A DNA stretch of 22,018 nt from CAYWNA01 sp964459305 (lineage in GTDB: Bacteria > Planctomycetota > Planctomycetia > Pirellulales > Pirellulaceae). The notes beneath the pieces are model-generated. The model saw nothing but the letters and a program-made list of their open reading frames with translations. It did not search any database and was not told where the DNA came from. Shown here piece after piece: positions 7,740 through 15,607 of the stretch. Each line of letters begins with the position of its first letter. Position 1 is the stretch's first letter. The stretch lies in the NCBI GenBank assembly GCA_964459305.1, contig CAYWNA010000224.1, positions 1-22,018 on the forward strand, written 5' to 3'. A program made the translations under genes and the position numbers.

Positions 7740-8727
7740 CGGCGCGGGACCGCAGTGTTTGTTCTTCGCCGGACGCGTCACTGTCGAAATTGATCAACTC
7801 ACGCACCGTATAGTGCTGCTTGTCCAGGCTGCCGAAGTAGATCCGGGCAGCGACTTCGCCGATCAAGCCCAGGCTCAAGAATTGAATGCTTACCATCATC
7901 AAAAACACCGCTAGCATTAGAAGCGGATTGCCCGTCATGTCGACGCTGCCAAGTAACTTCATGAGGAGGGTGGCGGCGCCGCTCAGCAACGACAGTGCCC
8001 CACAGCCCAGTCCGACCATGCCGAACAGTTTCATCGGGCTGGCAAAGTAGTCGAGCATGTACTTGACGGTGATCAGATCCAGGACGACGCGAAGCGTTCG
8101 GGAGATGCCGTATTTCGTCGTGCCGAACTGCCGGGGATGATGGTTGGTTACCACTTCGATGCACCGGGCCCCTCGCCAATATGCCAGAATTGGGATGAAG
8201 CGATGCATTTCCCCGTACAGTTCCAGATCCTGGGCGATTTCTCGGCGAATTGCCTTCAAGGTGCAACCCAGATCGTGGATGGGAAAGCGAGTGGTCTTCG
8301 AGATAATCCAGTTCGCGATCATCGACGGAAGGCGGCGGTTGAGAAAGGCATCCTTGCGCCTCTTCCGCCAGCCGTGTACCAAGTCGTAGCCCTCGTCGAT
8401 CTTCTCCAACATCATCCCGATGTCGCCCGGATCGTTCTGCAGGTCGCCGTCCATTGTGACAACGACATCGCATGACGCCATTTGAAGACCCGCCTGCATG
8501 GCCGCCGTCTGGCCGTAGTTGCGGCGAAAGCGCACTATCTTCACGCGACGATCGCGTTCTGCTAGCTTTCGGAGCTCCCCGAGGCTGTCGTCTATCGAAC
8601 CGTCGTCGACGAAAAGAACCTCATATTCCCGATCCAGTTTCGATAGCGTTTCGGTCAGTTTGTCGTACAGGAGTGGGATGTTCTCGCGTTCGTTGTAGAT
8701 GGGAACGACGATCGATACGCTCATCAT
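7735..8727 (-). CDS. GT2 polyprenyl-phosphate glycosyltransferase (DPM1/GtrB/ArnC-like)
   Basis: A 330-residue family 2 glycosyltransferase with two C-terminal membrane helices (about 233-258 and 267-295). Enzymes of this type move a sugar from a nucleotide donor to undecaprenyl or dolichyl phosphate at the inner face of the cytoplasmic membrane, supplying lipid-linked sugar for surface glycan modification. The GT-A motifs are complete: SIVVPIYNERENI at the N-terminus, the donor-binding VDDGS (40-44), the metal-binding DGDLQNDP (93-100), and the conserved GEMHRFIP block (172-179). The frame is open to 8955, but that extension comes from repeat C2. The start at 8727 (or the adjacent ATG at 8724) puts the first strand right at the N-terminus. 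The ribosome site (AGGGA) is weak. No flippase or oligosaccharide gene is adjacent, so sugar and acceptor are unknown. Confidence 0.9.
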   Translation of the reverse strand: MMSVSIVVPIYNERENIPLLYDKLTETLSKLDREYEVLFVDDGSIDDSLGELRKLAERDRRVKIVRFRRNYGQTAAMQAGLQMASCDVVVTMDGDLQNDPGDIGMMLEKIDEGYDLVHGWRKRRKDAFLNRRLPSMIANWIISKTTRFPIHDLGCTLKAIRREIAQDLELYGEMHRFIPILAYWRGARCIEVVTNHHPRQFGTTKYGISRTLRVVLDLITVKYMLDYFASPMKLFGMVGLGCGALSLLSGAATLLMKLLGSVDMTGNPLLMLAVFLMMVSIQFLSLGLIGEVAARIYFGSLDKQHYTVRELINFDSDASGEEQTLRSRAA

Positions 8728-8912
8728 GACTTTGCGTCCCTGCGTGTTGGTGGGAAAGTACCCGTGGAGGGCAGAGTCTAGGCTCGCGAGCCAGCCGTGA
8801 CAATGGCAATTCGGACCGTCCAACCGCCCGGATTGGTGGTCCTCCCGCACGGGCTCGCTGGTGTGCGACGGCTTCTCCCGGCACGTATACGACCCGCGGC
8901 CAAGTCTGACCC
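8728..8912. other. Spacer upstream of the glycosyltransferase
   Basis: No gene supported. The only structure I see is the perfect 12-bp palindrome GGCTCGCGAGCC at 8781-8792, possibly part of another repeat. Repeat elements C2 and D follow, filling much of the 427-bp divergent spacer to the next gene. Confidence 0.4.
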
Positions 8913-8975
8913 GTAGCCGAACTCGCCAGAGTTTGGTTTTCCCTGGGCTGTCCAAAGTCTGGCGACTTCGGCTAC
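8913..8975. repeat. Inverted-repeat element C, copy 2 (24-bp arms)
   Basis: Arms at 8913-8936 and 8952-8975 are inverted, separated by 15 nt, and match at 22 of 24 positions. The two differences, at arm positions 10 and 19, pair with each other in the hairpin formed by a single arm: C-G in one arm and G-C in the other. Each arm folds as an 8-bp stem (one G-U) with loop GCCA. Confidence 0.88.
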
Positions 8976-9009
8976 GTGCAAAAAAGTGTCAATCCTTGCC
9001 GCGGGCGGT

Positions 9010-9071
9010 AAAGCTGAATTCGCAAGAATTCAGGATCACGGATCGTTCTGAATTCCTTCGAATTGAGCTAC
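9010..9071. repeat. Inverted-repeat element D (24-bp arms)
   Basis: Arms at 9010-9033 and 9048-9071 match at 19 of 24 positions as inverted copies around AAGAATTCAG / CTGAATTCCTT. A solitary further arm of the same family lies at 7553-7576. The element is just upstream of the small M50B-like gene. Confidence 0.7.
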
Positions 9072-9109
9072 CGTAGCGACCGCCCCAGAATTTGGCCACA
9101 CGCGCGCTG

Positions 9110-9136
9110 TTGGCACTTGGGTTTGGGCAGTAGAAT
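9110..9136 (+). promoter_or_regulatory. Possible sigma-70-type promoter of the M50B-like gene
   Basis: TTGGCA (9110-9115) and TAGAAT (9131-9136, five of six consensus bases) are separated by 15 nt, shorter than the optimal 17. The leader to the ATG at 9155 would be about 12 nt, enough for the GAGGGA ribosome site. Weak support by sequence alone. Confidence 0.25.
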
Positions 9137-9154
9137 GCGATTCGAGGGACCAAT

Positions 9155-9733
9155 ATGGATCGTTTCTATCAAGTCATCTTGATTCTGGCCACGGTGATCT
9201 TCTCGTGGCTCGCCATGATGGTTGTCCATGAATTGGGCCACGTGATCCATGCATGGATCAGCGGTGGAGTGGTCACCAAAGTCGTGCTGTGCCCGTGGGA
9301 ATTCTCGCGTACGGACGTATCGCCGAATCCGGCTCCGTTGTTTGTTGCATGGGGCGGAGCGACCTGGGGTGCATTGATACCGGTTCTGCTATGGTTCATG
9401 GCACGCCACGTCTTATCATCGTATTCCTACCTGATGGCATTCTTTGCTGGTTTCTGCTGCGTCGCCAATGGGGCGTATATTGGCGTCGGATCAGTGGGCC
9501 GTGCGGGAGATGCTGGCGATCTGTTGCGGCTCGGCGCCGCGCAATGGCAATTGCTGATATGCGGGGTAACGGCGGTCGCCCTGGGGCTGTGCTTCTGGAA
9601 TGGACTCGGACCCAGGTTTGGACTTGGCGAAAGCAACGGGCGAGTTGACAGGCGGGCTGCGCTTGCGATGGCGTTTGCCGTTGCCGTGATTCTCGTCGGC
9701 GAAGTCGTCTGGACGGCCTGTCAATCATTGTAA
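9155..9733 (+). CDS. Small integral-membrane metalloprotein, M50B-like
   Basis: A 192-residue, very hydrophobic protein with about five to six membrane segments. The first helix ends in VVHELGHV, giving the zinc protease motif HELGH at 25-29 (E26 as the general base). A second conserved block, RAGDAGDLLRLG (D119 and D122), is in the position where compact M50B-like proteins carry the third metal ligand, instead of the NxxPxxxxDG of classical site-2 proteases. It is probably an intramembrane protease or a related metal-binding membrane protein; the substrate is unknown. It is much smaller than the other M50 protein in this window and has no zinc ribbon or PDZ domain. A GAGG-containing ribosome site lies about 8 nt before the ATG. 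It stands alone between repeat elements. Confidence 0.78.
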   Translation: MDRFYQVILILATVIFSWLAMMVVHELGHVIHAWISGGVVTKVVLCPWEFSRTDVSPNPAPLFVAWGGATWGALIPVLLWFMARHVLSSYSYLMAFFAGFCCVANGAYIGVGSVGRAGDAGDLLRLGAAQWQLLICGVTAVALGLCFWNGLGPRFGLGESNGRVDRRAALAMAFAVAVILVGEVVWTACQSL

Positions 9734-9786
9734 GGGGACATCCAGGGCCTTTTACTTTTTCAATGTGCGGGGACTGTATCATCGTA

Positions 9787-9841
9787 ACCCGATTCGTGAG
9801 TGAGGGCCTTTTTCGAGGATTCCCTCGCTCACGCTTCGGGT
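9787..9841. repeat. Inverted-repeat element F (20-bp arms)
   Basis: Arms at 9787-9806 (ACCCGATTCGTGAGTGAGGG) and 9822-9841 are inverted with 17 of 20 matches and a 15-nt centre. It lies 53 nt after the M50B-like stop and could also work as a weak transcription barrier, but has no T-run. I recall the ACCCGAAGCGTGAGCGAGGG motif as common in planctomycete genomes; this was not checked. Confidence 0.75.
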
Positions 9842-9906
9842 CTCGATGCCGTTACAAACTGTGTAGCTTGAGCAAATCAAAAGCCCTGTGCATCCGGTCT
9901 CGTTCA

Positions 9907-9935
9907 TTGACACGTGGCCCTGGCCTGACCAGAAT
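9907..9935 (+). promoter_or_regulatory. Candidate sigma-70 promoter of the HzsA-like gene
   Basis: A perfect TTGACA (9907-9912), a 17-nt spacer and CAGAAT (9930-9935, four of six bases). Transcription would start near 9942, leaving a leader of about 70 nt before the ATG at 10012. Consensus-only evidence. Confidence 0.4.
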
Positions 9936-10011
9936 GAGGCGAGGAATAACGCGGAGTTCCGGTCTTGGACGGTCGCGATGCCGGTTTTCCGTTTCTTAGG
10001 AGACCGACGGT

Positions 10012-13000
10012 ATGACTATTCTCCTCCGAGTCGTCCAGCCTGTTTCGTTTCTGGTCACCTTTGTCCTCAGCCTGTGTGTGCTTCTTGCCGGCGGAGCGTT
10101 TGCCGATAGTTTCACCATTCGGTGCGATTGGCTCGACCGTGGCAATGTGGACGCTGCACGGGTGGCGCGGAGCTATACGGGCAAATACCCTTGTATCGTT
10201 AATAGCGGGGTGATGCCGAACCAGGCCGAATACGACCTGGACTTCCCCGTCGCGGGCGATTACACCATCAGCGCGCTATACACCGCCGCTGGGTCGCGAC
10301 CCGTTGATATTTTGCTCGACGGCGAGCTGCTTGTTCGCGGCTTCACGGACGTGACGGGTAACTGGAACACCGACCATGCCAAGTGGTTCAAGCAGTGCAC
10401 CGTGCATGTCGCCGAGGGCAAACACACGGTGAAGCTCAACTGCGCATCGTGCATTCCTCACATCTGCGCGCTGCGATTCGAATCGTCCGTCGCCTTCCCC
10501 AAAGAGTGGCGGCTGAATCGCTCCGTCGCGAAGAAGAAGGAGGCAGTGATCGAGCACGACCGCGAAGGTTTCGTGGGCTTCTACCCACTTGAACCGCCCA
10601 ACTCGTACGATTACCTGCAACCCTTCGACCACATCCCGCTGCCCACACCTCGCGCACACCGCATCCTTGAGTACACGCTGTTCGGCGAGGGAAAGTACAG
10701 CGTGGCCGCGGAAGTCGTGCGCGTTGGGGACGAATCAGACGAATCCGATGCAGGCGATCCGGCACGGGACGAACTCCTCCAAGCCGATAAGAGCGAGCTT
10801 GATGGAACTACCGACTGGGTGGCGCACCTTTCGGTGAAGATCAACGACGATCGCACGGAACGCGAGGCGCTTGCGCTATCACCGCCGCGTGTGCGCAAGA
10901 TGCTGGCCCACATTGCCGAGTTGATCGACGATTTCCGATCGGCGGCCGGTGTCGGCCCCGACTACTTGGCGAAAGAGCAGGACGAGGCGGTGCGGGCGGC
11001 CTCCTTTGTCGAAACGCTGCTTGCCGAGGCCGACACCAAGGCAAAATGGGAACGCTTCTACCAACTGTACGTGAACGTCTACCGGCTGAAGAACCGCGTG
11101 GCACTCAGCAATCCGCTGATCGCCTCTTCGGCAGGCTCACAACTGGGCTTCGAAAAGCTACTCCTCGCAAAGCGGTTGACCTACAACACGTCCCACATCT
11201 ACACGATCTATTACGACGGCAGCGGTCGCTACAAGGAGGGCAGCGGTGTCTTCACACTCTCGCCCATTCGGCCCGACGGACAACTCACCTGTCTCACTTC
11301 GGAACTCAAGACGGATGGCATCTACCGCGACCCCGATCTCTCGTGGGATGCCGATCGCGTGCTGTTCTCGTACAAACCAGCCCCGCCCGATCCTTTCCGA
11401 ATCTACGAGTGCGACATCGACGGCGAGAACCGCCGCCAGCTTTCTGACTCGATGTACGACGACGTCGACCCGTGCTATATGCCGGATGGCCGCATCGCGT
11501 TCATCTCAACCCGTTGCGAGCGAGTCGTCTTGTGCCACAACGCTTTCACCGTATCCGTTCTCTATACGATGGACGCCGACGGCGGAAACGTCCGCTGCGT
11601 GTCGACGAACACCATCAACGACTTCACGCCCAGCGTGCTCGCCGACGGGCAATTGGCCGTGAGCCAGTGGCGCTACATCGACAAACACGTCGGGAACAAT
11701 CAGAGCCTCTGGCGCTGCAACCCCGACGGCACGCGCATGGTGCACGTGTCGGGCGCCCATTTTGGTCCGGTCGCCTTATGGGGCGCGCGTCAGGTGCCCG
11801 GCAGCCGGCAGATCGCCTGCATTTTCGGCCCGCATATGCCCTACGCCGTCGGGCCGGTGGGTTTGGTCGATCCGGCGTTCACCCATTCCAGCCCAGCCAT
11901 CTATACGAACGTCACCCCTGAAATTCCACCGCCCAGCCACGCGTCGTGGCAGCGTCGCGAATCGGGCTACTACGCCGACGTCTACCCACTGTCTGAAAAC
12001 TATTTCCTTGTTTCCTACTGCTACGGCCCCGACGAGCGCGATGCCACCGGCTACGGTCTGTACCTGCTCGACCGCTGGAACAATCGCGATCTGGTCTACC
12101 GCGACCCGGAGCTTTCCTCGTTCGAGGCATTCCCCGTCAAACAGCGAAGCACGCCGACGGTCGTTGCGCCGCGTGGTGCGGGGGTCGCCGCAGCGCCCAA
12201 CCACGCCGACCCGCAAGAGTCGCAGTGGGGCACTTTCTACTTGTTGGACGTCTACAACGGACTTACGGGCATCGAACGCGGCGAGGTGAAGTACCTGCGC
12301 GTCATCGAGGAACTGGCGAAGCCCGTGTCGTCCCGCACGCGGGGCCACGGCCTCCAGAACCCGGCCATCAGCTACAACGGCCAGTTCGCTCTCAAACGTC
12401 TCTGGGGCACCGTGCCCGTCGAGGCCGACGGTTCGGCCTATTTCAAGGCGCCGGCCAACCGGCTGGTCTACTTCTCGGCGCTCGACGAGAATTTCATGGA
12501 GGTTCAGCGGATGCGAACCTTCACCACCGTCGCCCCGGGCGGAATGTATGGCTGCGCCGGCTGCCACGAACAGAAGTCCTCGGCGGTGATCCCGCGCGAC
12601 GCACTAGCACTGCATCGCGAGCCCTCCGAGATCACACCGCCACCCCACGGCAGCGTCCACGCGCCCGACTTCTACCACGATGTCCAGCCCGTGCTGACCA
12701 AGCACTGTGTCAAGTGCCACAGCGGCCCGAAGCTCGAAGGCGGCATCGACCTTTCGCCCGAATTCACCAACGTCTTCAACGTTGCCTACGAAAATCTGTG
12801 CGGCAAAGAGCTCATCAACTACGTGAACATTTACCAGGTATCCACGCTAGTGACACGCCCGCCCAAGTACTACGGCTCCCACGCCAGCCGGTTGATCAAG
12901 GCCCTCAACTCCTCGCCCATGGATTGTGTCGACCTAGCACCCGAAGAATTTCGCCGCATCGTCACGTGGATCGACTGCAACGCCCCATACTACGGTACTT

Positions 13001-13419
13001 ACACCTACGCCCGCCCGAACACCACCGGCGGCCGCGGGATTTTCGATGCCCACCGAAGCTCGCTCGACGACATCTACAAACGCCGCTGCGAGTCGTGCCA
13101 CGCCAGCGCTTCTGACACAGTCATGTACCGCGTCGCACTTCCCGACATCGAGACAAGCCGCTCCCTGCTCGCCCCCCTGGCAAAGGCTGCTGGCGGCGAC
13201 CAAAGCTGCAAAGCCAAGGCCAAGGGCGATGAGTCCCCGGCGGTCTTCGCCGACAAGAACGACCCCGACTATCAGGCGTTAACCAGTGTCCTGGCAAAGA
13301 TGATGTCCGAGGCCGACACCGCCCCGCGCGCCGACATGCGTGACGACCGGCCTCCACTCACAGATCCAAAATGCCGCTACGTCTATCGCCCCGGCGTAAT
13401 CCGCGACGCACCAAAATAG
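10012..13419 (+). CDS. Secreted HzsA-related multiheme c-type protein (beta-propeller)
   Basis: 1135 residues. A signal peptide (1-31, cleavage after AFA) directs export. Residues about 32-165 look like a beta-sandwich carbohydrate-binding-type module (EYDLDFPVAGDYTISALY, VDILLDGELL). After a helical linker (about 300-370), residues about 380-830 form propeller-like repeats of the hydrazine synthase alpha-subunit middle-domain type: RDPDLSWDADRVLFSY, DDVDPCYMPDGRIAFISTRC, LYTMDADGGNVRCVS, QSLWRCNPDGTRMVHVSG. The C-terminal third has three heme c motifs: CAGCH (848-852), CVKCH (899-903, in DFYHDVQPVLTKHCVKCHSG) and CESCH (1026-1030). It is longer than anammox HzsA (about 800 residues), with an extra N-terminal module. 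No hzsB or hzsC partner is nearby, so hydrazine synthesis should not be assumed; a periplasmic redox or electron-transfer role is more cautious. Ribosome site GGAG lies 9 nt before the ATG. Convergent with the next gene, 34 nt apart. Confidence 0.85.
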   Translation: MTILLRVVQPVSFLVTFVLSLCVLLAGGAFADSFTIRCDWLDRGNVDAARVARSYTGKYPCIVNSGVMPNQAEYDLDFPVAGDYTISALYTAAGSRPVDILLDGELLVRGFTDVTGNWNTDHAKWFKQCTVHVAEGKHTVKLNCASCIPHICALRFESSVAFPKEWRLNRSVAKKKEAVIEHDREGFVGFYPLEPPNSYDYLQPFDHIPLPTPRAHRILEYTLFGEGKYSVAAEVVRVGDESDESDAGDPARDELLQADKSELDGTTDWVAHLSVKINDDRTEREALALSPPRVRKMLAHIAELIDDFRSAAGVGPDYLAKEQDEAVRAASFVETLLAEADTKAKWERFYQLYVNVYRLKNRVALSNPLIASSAGSQLGFEKLLLAKRLTYNTSHIYTIYYDGSGRYKEGSGVFTLSPIRPDGQLTCLTSELKTDGIYRDPDLSWDADRVLFSYKPAPPDPFRIYECDIDGENRRQLSDSMYDDVDPCYMPDGRIAFISTRCERVVLCHNAFTVSVLYTMDADGGNVRCVSTNTINDFTPSVLADGQLAVSQWRYIDKHVGNNQSLWRCNPDGTRMVHVSGAHFGPVALWGARQVPGSRQIACIFGPHMPYAVGPVGLVDPAFTHSSPAIYTNVTPEIPPPSHASWQRRESGYYADVYPLSENYFLVSYCYGPDERDATGYGLYLLDRWNNRDLVYRDPELSSFEAFPVKQRSTPTVVAPRGAGVAAAPNHADPQESQWGTFYLLDVYNGLTGIERGEVKYLRVIEELAKPVSSRTRGHGLQNPAISYNGQFALKRLWGTVPVEADGSAYFKAPANRLVYFSALDENFMEVQRMRTFTTVAPGGMYGCAGCHEQKSSAVIPRDALALHREPSEITPPPHGSVHAPDFYHDVQPVLTKHCVKCHSGPKLEGGIDLSPEFTNVFNVAYENLCGKELINYVNIYQVSTLVTRPPKYYGSHASRLIKALNSSPMDCVDLAPEEFRRIVTWIDCNAPYYGTYTYARPNTTGGRGIFDAHRSSLDDIYKRRCESCHASASDTVMYRVALPDIETSRSLLAPLAKAAGGDQSCKAKAKGDESPAVFADKNDPDYQALTSVLAKMMSEADTAPRADMRDDRPPLTDPKCRYVYRPGVIRDAPK

Positions 13420-13453
13420 CCGAGCGTGTCCGGGAGTTGCCATCTTCGTCGGA

Positions 13454-15340
13454 TTACTCAGTAGCCGTTTCCGACGGAGGCCCTTTCGCCGGCGCGCCGC
13501 CCGATTCTCGAATCTTGAGCAGAATGTCCCGCGAAAGGTCAAAATACGCGAGTATCTTGGCCTTCTCGGCGAAACTGCGTTTCTTGTGGTCAGCGATCTG
13601 CTTGTCGATCTGGGCGAGTAAGCCGTCGAGTGACTCGCGGTCGTACGGTGCTCTGCCGTCGAGGTAGACGTAGACCGGGTTGGTATGGGCCTCGGCATCG
13701 GGCGTGCCCAGCGGCGACAGCGAGAACGCGCGGGCCGCGATCCAAGCGGACTCGGTCAGCTCCACCCGCTGTTCCAATTCCAGCCAGCGACCTTGGCTCT
13801 CACCGGCCGGGACCTTCAGTTCTCTGAGGATTCGGCCGTTGACGACAAGTTGCACGTTGGTCACGGGGGCGACTTCGGAACGCACTCGCACGTGTACGGT
13901 CACTTTGTGCGGGCCATTGCCTTGCTTCTCGATTCTGTCTCCCGGCTTATTGCCATCAACTTCCAAGAGCAACATCGGTCCGGTGGTGAAAAAGCTGCGG
14001 CCGTCGGCCATGCCACGGAGCCATGCACCGATTCTTGGGGGCCGCGGCCGGTCTCCCGACCGAGCCACAGCGGAGGCCTTGCGATCGGCGGGGTCGGGAG
14101 ACCCGCGCCGAACGTCGACGTCGCTGGCCATGTGGACATACGTTTTGCAGTCGCCCAGTTTGCGGCAGGCCGGGTAATCGCACGCTCCCAGCGCCGGCAC
14201 GCGAAAGCCGCAGTTGAGCATCCGATACCAGTCGATCAGCCCGATACCGCGATACACGCCGAATTGCAGCAGTTCGACGCCGTCGACGTTCCCCTGCACC
14301 ACGTCGGCGTAGATCTCCTTCGCATAGCCACCGTGCGCGTAGAACGCGATGCCGCCGCTGGCGCGCGCGTCGCGGGCAACGTGCCCGAAGGGCGGCCAGT
14401 TATCGGCGTTCAGCGACTGGCCCTCCAGCACCAAACGATCCAGCATGAACAGGTTGATGTGCCCGTACGTACGGCTGCGATACTCCTGCGATGAAACGAT
14501 GGCGTATTCGCCGCGCGTCAGTACCGAGCGTTGGCCCAAACCGCGAAGCTGCGGTGAAGCCATCTTGTCCATCACGCCAACGTACGACCCAGCCGGCTCG
14601 TTGTAAGCGAGAGGCGTGCTGAAATGAATGTCTTCGGCCTCCAACAAGTCTAGGATCACGCGTTCGTCGGCTTCGTGTTGACGAGGAATGTGGATGTGCG
14701 GATCTCCGGACCAGTAGCCGTGTTCCGACATTGGCACGGTTTGCGTTAGCGCCAGTTCGATTTCCCGAGTCTCGCCCGCCGCCGCCTCGGTGGTCAAGGT
14801 CTCCGGGCGATACTCGAAGCCCTTCCAGGCCTCGATGCGCACTGAGCCCGCCGGCACATCGACGGTCGCTTCGCCGGTGCAGTAGAAGAAACGCCCAAAG
14901 TAACGAATCGGCGCTTTTCCGGGACGATTGCCCCAGCCTTTCGGCCACTTGGGCCACTGGCCAGTGAGGCTGTGGATCTTCAAGTGGCTTTCTTTCGGCT
15001 CGTAGTAGTTGCCGTCGGGACCGATCACGTTCACGCGGCAGAAGGTGGGCTTACCGGTTCGAGCGTCGAGAACCGTGATTCTCAACCGTCCCGCCTGCGG
15101 CCCCTCGGCGACGGCCGGAACGCCCACCTTGTCGAATCCGGGCGGCGTGAAAATCAATGCCTCATCGGCCGGCCCGGCCGCCTTGAACGAATACTCGGCA
15201 AGGGGAGTTTCCTTCAGAGTCGCCTGATCGGATGGCCGCTCCGTGGATTCGCGCGAGTCAGTCGATGCCGCAGCATCGCACGTGGCGCATGCGGCGAACA
15301 AGCCCAGCGCGGCAAGCGTCACGTCAAGTACGAAACGCAT
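13454..15340 (-). CDS. Secreted CehA/McbA-like PHP-fold metallohydrolase with in-frame repeat
   Basis: 628 residues from the ATG at 15340, which begins a clear signal peptide (MRFVLDVTLAALGLFAACAT, cleaved near CDAAAS). The frame is open to 15574, but that part has no signal and overlaps repeat G. A beta-rich N-terminal domain (about 80-200) is followed by the PHP metal centre: GDPHIHI (H215, H217), SSQEYRSRTYGHINLF (E286, H294), FYAHGGYAKE (H336), and GACDYPA (D388). CehA and McbA are the carbaryl-hydrolysing members of this family; most relatives have unknown substrates, probably esters or phosphodiesters. Between TYVHM and GAWLRGMADGRSFFTTGP is a 25-30-residue Arg/Pro/Ser-rich insert (about 408-437) encoded by a palindromic repeat. 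The C-terminal part (about 455-580) is a beta-sandwich plus a helical tail. The gene follows the ceramidase-like gene on the same strand. Confidence 0.82.
   Translation of the reverse strand: MRFVLDVTLAALGLFAACATCDAAASTDSRESTERPSDQATLKETPLAEYSFKAAGPADEALIFTPPGFDKVGVPAVAEGPQAGRLRITVLDARTGKPTFCRVNVIGPDGNYYEPKESHLKIHSLTGQWPKWPKGWGNRPGKAPIRYFGRFFYCTGEATVDVPAGSVRIEAWKGFEYRPETLTTEAAAGETREIELALTQTVPMSEHGYWSGDPHIHIPRQHEADERVILDLLEAEDIHFSTPLAYNEPAGSYVGVMDKMASPQLRGLGQRSVLTRGEYAIVSSQEYRSRTYGHINLFMLDRLVLEGQSLNADNWPPFGHVARDARASGGIAFYAHGGYAKEIYADVVQGNVDGVELLQFGVYRGIGLIDWYRMLNCGFRVPALGACDYPACRKLGDCKTYVHMASDVDVRRGSPDPADRKASAVARSGDRPRPPRIGAWLRGMADGRSFFTTGPMLLLEVDGNKPGDRIEKQGNGPHKVTVHVRVRSEVAPVTNVQLVVNGRILRELKVPAGESQGRWLELEQRVELTESAWIAARAFSLSPLGTPDAEAHTNPVYVYLDGRAPYDRESLDGLLAQIDKQIADHKKRSFAEKAKILAYFDLSRDILLKIRESGGAPAKGPPSETATE
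14044..14109. repeat. Palindromic repeat element H inside the CehA/McbA-like gene
   Basis: Arms 14044-14066 and 14087-14109 are inverted copies with 18 of 23 matches and a perfect 12-bp core (GGTCTCCCGACC, at 14050-14061 and 14092-14103). It lies wholly in the reading frame without breaking it, encoding the residues roughly 411-433 insert. It resembles intergenic palindromic elements rather than family-conserved coding sequence. Confidence 0.75.
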
Positions 15341-15413
15341 CGCCCAGACTCGGCTGTTGTGTTTCCCGCTCACGCCGTTCAGAAAGCAAAACCGATGCCA
15401 TCGACCACAAGAC

Positions 15414-15561
15414 GGCGAGCGGGGGACGTGAGTCCCCTGATTCTTCGAGTCAGACCCGTGCAGCATGATCCTCATGAATCTCACCGTAGGTGAAGTCCAC
15501 GGTCCGTGGATAGATTCGCGTTTGGGGCGAGACATCAGCGGACTGACGTCCGCCGCTCGCC
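15414..15561. repeat. Inverted-repeat element G (28-bp arms, each a hairpin)
   Basis: Arms at 15414-15441 and 15534-15561 are inverted with 25 of 28 matches. In the orientation of the right arm, each forms a 6-bp stem with a 4-nt loop (GCGGAC-TGAC-GTCCGC, and GGGGAC-TCAC-GTCCCC). The two arms differ by one swapped pair and one loop base. It fills the spacer between the ceramidase-like and CehA-like genes. Confidence 0.85.
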
Positions 15562-15607
15562 AAGACTTCTTCAACGTTTGCCTTCAACAATATTTCGCGG
15601 CCGGGAC

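Noticed and set aside
8728..8955. 76-residue N-terminal extension of the glycosyltransferase
   Set aside because: It runs through repeat C2 and is basic and low in structure; the GT-A fold begins right at 8727.
10012..13419. Annotation as a true hydrazine synthase subunit
   Set aside because: There are no beta or gamma subunit genes or other anammox genes, and the protein has extra domains; only relatedness is claimed.
15341..15574. Upstream extension of the CehA/McbA-like protein
   Set aside because: It crosses repeat G and would bury the signal peptide that starts at 15340.
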